Origin: Actinomycetes bacterium | GTDB taxonomy: Bacteria > Actinomycetota > Actinomycetes > Propionibacteriales > Propionibacteriaceae | Direction of reading: 5' to 3' | DNA length: 6,076 nt | Assembly (NCBI GenBank): GCA_023436925.1 | Contig: JAEZHJ010000128.1 | Location: forward strand, 1-6,076 | Part shown: positions 1-5,443 of the stretch, piece by piece | Layout: the number at the start of each line of letters is the position of its first letter | Position numbering within the stretch: position 1 is the stretch's first letter | Notes under the pieces: generated by a model | Told to the model about the DNA's origin: nothing | What the model saw: only the letters and a program-made list of their open reading frames with translations | The model's database searches: none | Translations under genes and position numbers: made by a program

Positions 1-696
1 GGCGTTGGCGATCACATAGGCGTGGAAGCCGAGCAGGTCCGATTCCAGCGCGCGACGGACGGCCTGGGCGCCATCGCGGGCGTCGATGTAGCCCCACAGG
101 TTCCAGCGTCGACGCGTGGGGTCGTCCTGCCAGGACTCGAACTCGGCGTAGTCCTGCGGCGCCATCACATTGGAGAACCGCAGCCCCATGATCGACAGCT
201 CCGGGTTCCAGCGGGCGAAGTGGCGCGCCATCTCCTCCTCCACCGCCTTGCCCAAGGAGTAGGTGGAGTTCGGCAGGACGGCGTACTCCTCGTCGACGGG
301 TGCGTAAGGCGGCGGGACGTCGAACGGCAGGCCGAGGACGGTCTCGCTGGAGGCCCACACGACCTTGGTGATGCCCGCCAGTTGGGCGGCCTGGAAGACG
401 TTGAACGTCGCCGGCACGTTGTTGTGGAAGGTGGCCCCGTTGGGCCGCAGCCCCGGGGCGGGGATCGCTGCCAGATGGACGATCGCGTCCACCCGGTCGT
501 AGCGGTCGTCGATCCCGGTCAGCAGTTCGACGACCTGACCGAGATCGGTCAGGTCGGCCCTGGTGAAGCTGCCCGGCTGGCCAGGCGGCGGCGGCGCCTG
601 GTCGACCGTCACCAGTTCGTAGCCGTGGTCGGCCAGATGCTCGACCACCGCTCGTCCGAGCTTGCCGCTGCTGCCTGTCACCACGACGCGTGCCAT
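1..696 (-). CDS. NAD(P)-dependent epimerase/dehydratase (extended SDR), 3' end off window
   Basis: Reading from the ATG at 694-696 on the minus strand gives 232 residues with no stop before the left edge, so the C-terminus is missing. The N-terminus MARVVVTGSSGKLG carries the Rossmann dinucleotide-binding motif GxxGxxG (G8, G11, G14). D32 at the end of the second strand fits binding of the adenosine ribose. HLAA at residues 74-77 is the usual SDR signature, S116/S117 lie in the position of the catalytic Ser, and Y146-x3-K150 (YSLGK) is the catalytic pair. These features indicate a soluble cytoplasmic extended SDR that oxidises or epimerises a nucleotide-sugar or free sugar. The substrate cannot be read from sequence; GalE-like epimerase or uronate dehydrogenase-like activity are both possible. 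No strong Shine-Dalgarno precedes the ATG. The gene lies 46 bp downstream of the co-oriented YchJ-like gene, so the two may share a transcript. Confidence 0.93.
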   Translation of the reverse strand, partial: MARVVVTGSSGKLGRAVVEHLADHGYELVTVDQAPPPPGQPGSFTRADLTDLGQVVELLTGIDDRYDRVDAIVHLAAIPAPGLRPNGATFHNNVPATFNVFQAAQLAGITKVVWASSETVLGLPFDVPPPYAPVDEEYAVLPNSTYSLGKAVEEEMARHFARWNPELSIMGLRFSNVMAPQDYAEFESWQDDPTRRRWNLWGYIDARDGAQAVRRALESDLLGFHAYVIANA

Positions 697-742
697 GGGG
701 CTCAGCCTACGGACGAGGCACCGACCCGGCGAGCGCCACGAC

Positions 743-1078
743 TCAGGACAGTCCGCGCACCTCGTCCAAGTAGTACCACCGGCCGCCCTCGCGGACGAAC
801 CGGGACCGCTCGTGCTGCACGTCCACCCCGCCGCCCAGACGCAGGTAGGTCGCACGGAACTCGACGATCCCGGAGTCGTCGCCCACCCCGCCGGCCACTG
901 TGTCGACGATCTGGAGCCCTCGCCAGGTCGGGCTGCCGGTCAAGTCGAGCGAGGCGGGCCGGGTGGAGGGGTGCCACGAGGCGAGCAGCCAGGCGACGTC
1001 ACCGTCGCGGAAGGCCTGGAACCGCGATCGCATCAGCGCTTCGGCGGTCTCCGGCCAGGGTGCGTCCTTGCTCGTCAC
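743..1078 (-). CDS. YchJ-type (UPF0225) NTF2-like domain protein lacking SEC-C zinc motifs
   Basis: The predicted protein has 111 residues from a GTG at 1076-1078 to TGA at 743-745. It closely resembles the central domain of the YchJ/UPF0225 family: TAEALMRSRFQAFRDGD at 11-27, the hallmark WHPSTRP at 35-41, W52-R-G-L, VEFRATY at 72-78, HE at 89-90 and RWYYLDE near the end. Family members adopt an NTF2-like cone fold and normally carry cysteine-rich SEC-C zinc motifs at one or both ends. Here there is no cysteine at all. The frame stays open upstream to an ATG at 1349-1351, but using that start would overlap the divergent helicase by about 180 bp and adds residues unlike the family. The GTG just before the conserved domain is therefore preferred, although no clear ribosome site precedes it and the start is uncertain. 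Function is unknown; a small cytoplasmic protein is expected. It probably heads an operon with the epimerase. Confidence 0.8.
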   Translation of the reverse strand: MTSKDAPWPETAEALMRSRFQAFRDGDVAWLLASWHPSTRPASLDLTGSPTWRGLQIVDTVAGGVGDDSGIVEFRATYLRLGGGVDVQHERSRFVREGGRWYYLDEVRGLS

Positions 1079-1169
1079 GGGGCCAGTGTGCCGCAGAGCT
1101 ACCTGCCGCGATTCAGCCTGCCGCGGACTGCGCACCGCTAGGTTGTCGGCCAGGGGCAAGGGGGAACTC
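1079..1169. promoter_or_regulatory. Divergent intergenic region between YchJ-like gene and helicase; possible helicase -10 and a 9-bp direct repeat
   Basis: This 91-bp gap must hold the start signals of both flanking genes. For the helicase, TAGGTT at 1139-1144 fits the actinobacterial -10 pattern TANNNT and would place the transcript start about 20 bp before the ATG. No good -35 is seen at the right distance. The 9-mer CCTGCCGCG occurs twice in direct orientation, at 1102-1110 and 1117-1125, with starts 15 bp apart, just upstream of that -10. I see no LexA-type SOS box. The promoter call is weak; the repeat is directly visible. Confidence 0.3.
1158..1166 (+). promoter_or_regulatory. Ribosome binding site of the helicase gene
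   Basis: A purine-rich AAGGGGG stretch lies a few bases before the ATG at 1170. It decides the start: the frame is open back to 900, but earlier starts would overlap the YchJ-like gene, and the family-like N-terminal sequence begins only after this ATG. Confidence 0.6.
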
Positions 1170-3806
1170 ATGTCACAGGTCGAGGCGGTCCGCAACTGGG
1201 GGCCGGGGGTTGCCTGGCGGGTGGGTGGCTGGACGCTGAGCCACACCCGCGACGGCCTGCTCCTCACGACCGCGTCCGGCGATGAGCTGTTCGCGGGCAC
1301 GGATGTGCGACAACTCTCGATCCGCACGACCTGGTTCAAGCACGAACTCATCGTGGCCGGCTACCTCGAGCGGCGGTTCGACGGCCTGTCGCGCCAGGAC
1401 GCCGCCGAGATCGGCGCAGCCATCGCCGCCGAGCTCGTCCGCGCTGACCTGGCGCCAGTGCTGGAGCGTGCGCGGTACTTCCGGACGGCGCTGCTGGACC
1501 TGATAGGAGCCCACCTGGCCGAGCAGCGCTGGATTCCCCACGACCGGGTGGCGACCCTGCTGTCCCTGCGTCCCCACCCCGCCGAACTCGCCGCGGCCGC
1601 GCGGTATCCCGCCGCGGTGTTCCGACCAGACGATCGGGACGCCCTGCAGTTCGCGGCACAGGATCCGACCGCGGCCGTCCGGCAGGTCAATGACCGCATC
1701 CTCGCCGCTGAGCTCATCACCCGCCGGACGTTCTTCGACAGCATCGAGACCAGCCCGCTCACCGAGGAGCAGGCGCGAGCGGTGGCCACCTTCGACAACC
1801 GGGTCCGGGTGATCGCGGCTGCCGGCTCGGGCAAGACGTCGGTCATGGTGGCCCGCGCCGGCTACGCCATCGCGCGCGGTTTCGTCAGTCCGGAACGCAT
1901 ACTGCTCCTCGCCTTCAACCGGGCTGCCGCTGAAGAACTCCGCGGTCGGGTGAGCACCCGGCTGGCCGCTGCCGGCCTGCCCTCCGAGGGTGTGGTGGCG
2001 ACCACCTTCCATGCCTTCGGCGCTCGCGTGATCGGGCAGGCGACCGGCCGGAAGCCGACCCTGGCGCCGTGGGTCGAGAGCGGCGGCGAGGTCGAGAAGA
2101 TCGCCGAGATCATCGACCAACTGCGGGACGCCTCAGCCGACTTCCGCCTGAAGTGGGACGTGTTCCGCCTGCTGTACGCGCGGATGTCGGACTCCCCGGA
2201 CGGCGGCACCCACGACGCTTATGACCGCAAGAGCCGCACCGCAGGCTTCCGCACCTACCAGGGCGAGACCGTCCGCAGCGAAGGTGAGCGGACGATCGCG
2301 GACTGGTTGTACCTCAACGGCGTCGAATACCGCTACGAGCAGCCGTACTGCCACGATGTCGCCGACAGCGACCACCGGCAGTACCGGCCGGACTTCTACT
2401 ACCCGCAGATCGACGTCTGGCACGAGCACTGGGCGCTCGACGCGACTGGTCGCCCACCGGCAGCCTTCGAGGGCTACGAGCAGTCGATGCAGTGGAAGAG
2501 GGCGCTCCATCAGCGGTACGGCACCCGGCTGATCGAGACCACCTGGCACCGGATCCGCGGCCTGGACGGCCTCCGGGACCTTGCGGCGGACCTGCGCCGC
2601 TATGGGCTGAGCCTGCACTGGGACCCGGATCGCCCGATCGTCGGGGCCGAGCCGGTCGAGCACGCCCGGCTCGCCCGACTGATTCTGACCTTCCTCTCAC
2701 ACGTCAAGGCGAACTCGCTCGACCCGCTCGAAGTCGCGGCACGCCTCCAGCGGACGCCGAACCGCCGCAGCCAGCTGTTCCTCGACCTGTTCTGGCCGAT
2801 CCACGCCCGGTGGCAGCAGGAGCTGGCGTCCTCGGGAACCATCGACTTCGACGACATGCTGCTGCGCGCAGCAGACATCATTGAGGCCCGGCCCGCGCCC
2901 GGTGACTTCGGGCTCATCCTGGTCGACGAGTTCCAGGACACCAGCCAGTCCCGGGCCAGGCTGGTGCGGGCACTGGCGTCCGGCCCGGAGAAGTACCTGC
3001 TCGCGGTGGGCGACGACTGGCAGGCGATCAACCGGTTTGCGGGAGCAGACCTCACCGCCATGACCGATTTCGAGGCGCAGTTCGGCCCGGCCGAGACGGT
3101 CTATCTGCAGACCACCTTCCGCACCCCGCAGTCGATCGCTGACGTGGCTGGCCGCTTCATCGGCAAGAACCCCGCGCAACTGGCCAAGCGGGTGGTCGCC
3201 ACCGTGCAGCAGACCGAGGCGCTGGTCACCGTGGTTCGGATCGGTGCCCAGGACTCGCTCACCCGGACCATCGAGCAGCACCTGGCGGGGCTGGCCCGAT
3301 CTTCGCCGGGGAGCACCGTCGACATCCTCGGACGGTACCGCCACGAGGAGAACCTCGTGCCCCGTCGCCACTTCAAGGACCTGCAGGTGCGGTTCCGGAC
3401 AGTCCACGCGGCGAAGGGGCTGGAGGCGGACCACATCTTTCTGCCCAACCTGACCACCGGCACCTACGGCTTCCCCAGCCAGATCGAGGACGACCCGGTC
3501 CTGCGGCTGGTGCTCGCCCGCGACGACGGCTACCCCCACGCCGAGGAGCGCCGCCTGTTCTACGTCGCGCTCACGCGGGCCCGCCGCACGGTCACCATCT
3601 TCACGGTGGAGGGATCGGAATCACCCTTCGTCCTGGAGTTGCTACCGGACCCGGTGGTGCGCCTGGTGGACGCCACGGGTGCTCCGACTGAGGCCAGGGT
3701 CTGCCCGGCGTGCGGGAAGGGCACCATGCAGCTCAAGCGCGGGGAGTACGGCGAGTTCCTCGGCTGCGGCGCCTTCCCCGCCTGCACTCACAAGGAGAAG
3801 GTCTAG
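1170..3806 (+). CDS. helD: Helicase IV-like SF1 (UvrD/Rep-type) DNA helicase with nuclease-like insert and C4 zinc finger
   Basis: The 878-residue product has the full SF1A motif set: Q-motif at Q201, Walker A AAGSGKT at 217-223 (K222), motif Ia AFNR at 248-251 with TTFHAF following near 279, Walker B DEFQD at 586-590, motif III GDDWQ at 614-618, motif IV R651, motif V HAAKG at 746-750, and motif VI EERRLFYVALTRAR at 792-805. The wording of these motifs (GDDWQAI, RYRHEENL, AEERR) and the N-terminal 195 residues match E. coli helicase IV, a 3'-5' DNA helicase. This is not the RNA polymerase-recycling HelD of Bacillus and mycobacteria. E. coli helicase IV has 684 residues; the extra length comes mainly from an insert at about 361-478 and a tail. 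The insert looks like a PD-(D/E)XK nuclease fold (E373, PD 407-408, E419, K443). The tail has a topoisomerase-type C4 zinc finger (C845, C848, C866, C872). Cytoplasmic ATP-dependent unwinding in repair or recombination is likely; nuclease activity is inference. The gene stands alone, divergent from 743-1078 and convergent with the regulator. The gene symbol is by homology only. Confidence 0.93.
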   Translation: MSQVEAVRNWGPGVAWRVGGWTLSHTRDGLLLTTASGDELFAGTDVRQLSIRTTWFKHELIVAGYLERRFDGLSRQDAAEIGAAIAAELVRADLAPVLERARYFRTALLDLIGAHLAEQRWIPHDRVATLLSLRPHPAELAAAARYPAAVFRPDDRDALQFAAQDPTAAVRQVNDRILAAELITRRTFFDSIETSPLTEEQARAVATFDNRVRVIAAAGSGKTSVMVARAGYAIARGFVSPERILLLAFNRAAAEELRGRVSTRLAAAGLPSEGVVATTFHAFGARVIGQATGRKPTLAPWVESGGEVEKIAEIIDQLRDASADFRLKWDVFRLLYARMSDSPDGGTHDAYDRKSRTAGFRTYQGETVRSEGERTIADWLYLNGVEYRYEQPYCHDVADSDHRQYRPDFYYPQIDVWHEHWALDATGRPPAAFEGYEQSMQWKRALHQRYGTRLIETTWHRIRGLDGLRDLAADLRRYGLSLHWDPDRPIVGAEPVEHARLARLILTFLSHVKANSLDPLEVAARLQRTPNRRSQLFLDLFWPIHARWQQELASSGTIDFDDMLLRAADIIEARPAPGDFGLILVDEFQDTSQSRARLVRALASGPEKYLLAVGDDWQAINRFAGADLTAMTDFEAQFGPAETVYLQTTFRTPQSIADVAGRFIGKNPAQLAKRVVATVQQTEALVTVVRIGAQDSLTRTIEQHLAGLARSSPGSTVDILGRYRHEENLVPRRHFKDLQVRFRTVHAAKGLEADHIFLPNLTTGTYGFPSQIEDDPVLRLVLARDDGYPHAEERRLFYVALTRARRTVTIFTVEGSESPFVLELLPDPVVRLVDATGAPTEARVCPACGKGTMQLKRGEYGEFLGCGAFPACTHKEKV
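2250..2603 (+). other. Restriction-endonuclease-like insertion domain inside the helicase
   Basis: This segment encodes about residues 361-478, between motifs Ia and II, where E. coli helicase IV has no equivalent. Visible elements in order: S370-E-G-E373, LYLNGVEYRYEQPY, QYRPDFYYP with D408, HEHWALD with E419, a conserved-looking tyrosine/WKR block with K443, and LIETTWH with E456. The order E...PD...E resembles PD-(D/E)XK nucleases of the Vsr/DUF559 type. The canonical ExK lysine is absent (it reads E-H-W), so K443 may stand in as a migrated lysine. The fold and any activity are inferred from motif spacing. Confidence 0.6.
3702..3803 (+). other. Topoisomerase-type C4 zinc finger at helicase C-terminus
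   Basis: Residues 845-878 read CPACGKGTMQL then RGEYGEFLGC, FPAC and end in KEKV. The pattern C-x2-C-x17-C-x5-C, with GxYGxFLGC and FPxC, is the zf-C4_Topoisom signature found at the C-terminus of bacterial topoisomerase I, where it binds single-stranded DNA. E. coli helicase IV lacks it. It probably adds DNA binding next to the helicase core. Confidence 0.85.
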
Positions 3807-3811
3807 GGGCA

Positions 3812-3827
3812 GCAGGGCAATGCCTGC
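3812..3827. terminator. Weak stem-loop between convergent genes
   Basis: GCAGG and CCTGC flank a six-base loop (GCAATG) in the 39-bp gap between the helicase stop and the regulator stop. It could serve as a bidirectional terminator by position. The stem has only five pairs and no T-tract follows on either strand, so the call is weak. Confidence 0.2.
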
Positions 3828-3845
3828 GGCGGGGTGCGATAGTCC

Positions 3846-4514
3846 CTAGGCGTTCTCGAGCAAGCCCGCGAAGGCGTCCACCACCCGCTGCACCGCGGCG
3901 GCATCCCCGGCGACGTCCATCTTGTCGAGGCCGGCGCCGTCGTACAGCACACGCATCCAGGTCGAGGAGTCTCCGGTCACCGTGGCGAGCGGCGCCGCAG
4001 CGGTGCCGCGAGCGATCGACAGCCGGTCCGCCCAGGTGAGGCGGAAGGCGTAGACCGGCGCGTGCGGCCCGATCCGGGCATCCGAGAAGCGAAGCTCGAG
4101 CTCGATCGGCGGTTCCATGGCTACCAGCGGCGCCATCGTGAGCATCGACTGGACCATCGCGTCGGGCGTGAGTCCGCAGCCATCGAGCTCGCGGACCGGT
4201 GAGCGCAGGGCCCAGCGACCCAGCAGTTCCAGGGCGGGACGCAGTTCGGTGGCCCAGTCCGTTGCGGCATAGGCACTCCCCCGCGAGCCGACGTCGGTAC
4301 GGGAGACGAGTCCCAGCACCTCGAGTTGGCGCAGCCGCGCGGTCAGGACGGCCGGCGTGATGCCGTGCAGGGCGGCTGCCAGCTCCGCGAATCGCTTCGG
4401 GGCCAGGAACAGTTCGCGCAGCACCGGGTAGGTCCACCGGTCCCCGAGCAACTCGAGGGCATGGGAGGTCGCACACGCATCACCGTGCGAGGCGTACGAC
4501 CGCTTGATCGGCAT
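3846..4514 (-). CDS. HxlR-family winged-helix transcriptional regulator with C-terminal ligand-type domain
   Basis: The product has 222 residues, from the ATG at 4512-4514 to TAG at 3846-3848. Residues 1-105 match the HxlR family: C14 followed by ALELLGDRWTYPVLRELF at 19-36, RFAELAAALHGITPAVLTARL at 41-61, the recognition-helix region, and the wing LEVLGLVSRT at 64-73. HxlR proteins bind DNA as dimers; in B. subtilis HypR the equivalent N-terminal Cys is redox-active, and C14 here sits in that place. Most HxlR proteins have only 100-130 residues. This one carries about 110 more, with ELELRFSDAR near 138-147 and TVTGDSSTWMRVLYDG at 178-193, resembling the SCP2-like tails of longer actinobacterial HxlR regulators; this may bind a hydrophobic ligand. 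A good ribosome site (GAGGAAG, 4524-4530) precedes the start. It is divergent from the alpha/beta hydrolase across 87 bp containing a perfect inverted repeat, so it probably controls both itself and the hydrolase. Confidence 0.9.
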   Translation of the reverse strand: MPIKRSYASHGDACATSHALELLGDRWTYPVLRELFLAPKRFAELAAALHGITPAVLTARLRQLEVLGLVSRTDVGSRGSAYAATDWATELRPALELLGRWALRSPVRELDGCGLTPDAMVQSMLTMAPLVAMEPPIELELRFSDARIGPHAPVYAFRLTWADRLSIARGTAAAPLATVTGDSSTWMRVLYDGAGLDKMDVAGDAAAVQRVVDAFAGLLENA

Positions 4515-4547
4515 TGGATCCCGCTTCCTCTGGTGTCACGCAGCTAA

Positions 4548-4562
4548 CTATGTTAAACATAG
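4548..4562. promoter_or_regulatory. Perfect 15-bp inverted repeat, candidate operator for the HxlR regulator
   Basis: CTATGTT, a central A, then AACATAG: two perfectly complementary 7-bp arms around one base. It lies 33 bp before the regulator start and 39 bp before the hydrolase start, in promoter position for both. HxlR dimers bind short dyads of this kind upstream of their own divergent targets. Binding itself is inferred. Confidence 0.7.
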
Positions 4563-4584
4563 CCACCAACGCGGAGCAGCACGA

Positions 4585-4596
4585 CCTTCGAAGGAG
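4585..4596 (+). promoter_or_regulatory. Ribosome binding site of the hydrolase, embedded in a 10-bp palindrome
   Basis: AAGGAG at 4591-4596 ends 5 bases before the ATG at 4602 and is a strong Shine-Dalgarno. Its first bases form the right half of the perfect palindrome CCTTCGAAGG at 4585-4594. Confidence 0.7.
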
Positions 4597-4601
4597 AAAC
4601 C

Positions 4602-5405
4602 ATGCTTGAAACCACAGCGGCAGACTGGGTCGACGGCGTCGTGACGTCCGCGGACGGGACCGAGATCGCCTGGAGTCGGCGCGGCTCCGGCCCCGACCTG
4701 GTCATGGTGCACTGCGTGGGCGTCTCTCGCGCCACCACCCCGCAACCCACCCTCCCCGATGCGCTCGCGGAGCACTTCACGGTCTGGACCTACGACCGCC
4801 GCGGCAAGGGGACGAGCGGGAACGCCGCCGAGTACGACGTCCAGCGCGAGGTGGACGACCTCAGCGCGATCATCGAACTCGCCTCCGGCCCGGTGACGGT
4901 GTACGGATTCTCCTCGGGAGCGACCCTGGCGCTCCTGGCCGCCGCCGCCGGAGCGCCGATCGGGCACCTCGCGCTGCTCGAACCGCCGCTGTACGACGAC
5001 GCCGATCCCGACGCCGAACTGCGGGCGGAGGGCGAGCGGCGCCTGCAGCAGGGGCCGGACGTGCTGCACCACTGGTTCAACACCGAGATCGTGGGAGTGC
5101 CCGACGAGATCCTCGCTGAGATGGGGCCGCCACCGGCCGAGGTGCTGCGGGATGCGCCGTCCCTGCTGCACGAACTGACCTTCCTGCCCGGGACGCCCGC
5201 GCACCGGTTCGCGTCCGTGGCCAGCCCGACGCTGGTGATCGCCTCGGACTCGACGGCCCCGGAGATGCACACCTGGGGACGACAGCTTGAAGAGGCGATG
5301 CCCAACGCACGATTCGTCGTCCTGCCCGGTGAGTGGCACGGCGTGGACGACGACACCCTGACCGGCGCCATCACGTCCTTCGTGGACGAGGTCAGCCCGC
5401 GCTGA
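4602..5405 (+). CDS. Alpha/beta hydrolase
   Basis: The 267-residue protein has no signal peptide and is probably cytoplasmic. It shows the alpha/beta hydrolase order: strand LVMVH at 33-37 leading to the oxyanion loop, YDRRGKGTSG at 64-73, nucleophile elbow GFSSG at 102-106 with S104 as nucleophile, LLEPPLY at 125-131, then VIASDS with D216 as likely acid and GEWHGV with H246 as catalytic base. A cap region of about 75 residues lies between 130 and 205. The oxyanion loop reads H-C-V-G rather than the commoner HG-x-G, with a cysteine at 38. Substrate is unknown; an ester, lactone or similar small compound is likely, and haloperoxidase-like annotations are possible from general similarity. A strong ribosome site supports the start. 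It is divergent from an HxlR regulator, suggesting ligand-responsive expression. The next gene converges on it after 38 bp. Confidence 0.92.
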   Translation: MLETTAADWVDGVVTSADGTEIAWSRRGSGPDLVMVHCVGVSRATTPQPTLPDALAEHFTVWTYDRRGKGTSGNAAEYDVQREVDDLSAIIELASGPVTVYGFSSGATLALLAAAAGAPIGHLALLEPPLYDDADPDAELRAEGERRLQQGPDVLHHWFNTEIVGVPDEILAEMGPPPAEVLRDAPSLLHELTFLPGTPAHRFASVASPTLVIASDSTAPEMHTWGRQLEEAMPNARFVVLPGEWHGVDDDTLTGAITSFVDEVSPR

Positions 5406-5443
5406 ACCACCGGGCGCAGAGCGAGACAACGACCACCCCCGGG

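Larger units (their letters stand above)
4515..4601. promoter_or_regulatory. Divergent control region of the regulator and hydrolase
   Basis: These 87 bp separate two start codons facing away from each other and include both ribosome sites and a central palindrome. The middle is AT-rich compared with the surrounding genes. TATGTT occurs on both strands inside the palindrome, so either could serve as a -10 element, but no convincing -35 box is seen for either direction. The region is judged a shared promoter by position. Confidence 0.6.

Noticed and set aside
1143..1151. TTGTCGGCC resembling the PafBC/RecA-independent DNA damage promoter motif (TTGTCRGTG)
   Set aside because: Only the first seven bases fit, no -10 follows at the required distance, and it lies too close to the helicase start codon. 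Damage control of the helicase is therefore not supported.
1145..1160. Possible frameshifted remnant of a CPC zinc motif upstream of the YchJ-like gene on the minus strand (TGCCCCTGG)
   Set aside because: The reading gives C-P-W and soon meets a stop, and the sequence overlaps the helicase leader. Probably chance.
900..1169. N-terminal extension of the helicase frame by 90 residues
   Set aside because: It would overlap the YchJ-like gene on the other strand, its composition is unlike the helicase family, and a good ribosome site precedes the ATG at 1170.
22..1239. 405-codon open frame on the plus strand
   Set aside because: Arg/Gly/Pro-rich translation without recognisable domains, lying antisense to the epimerase and YchJ-like genes, which have clear family motifs. 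It is a GC-rich shadow frame.
2697..3539. 280-codon minus-strand frame inside the helicase gene
   Set aside because: Shadow of the conserved helicase core (motifs II to V lie on the opposite strand here).
1170..5405. Helicase, regulator and hydrolase as one defence or repair island
   Set aside because: The genes are transcribed in different directions with separate promoters, the regulator-hydrolase pair looks like a local metabolic switch, and no mobility genes, tRNA edge or composition break is seen.
5406..5443. Possible terminator between the convergent hydrolase and glucosidase genes
   Set aside because: Only short GC matches and a CCCGGG palindrome without loop space are present; there is no stable stem-loop and no T-tract.
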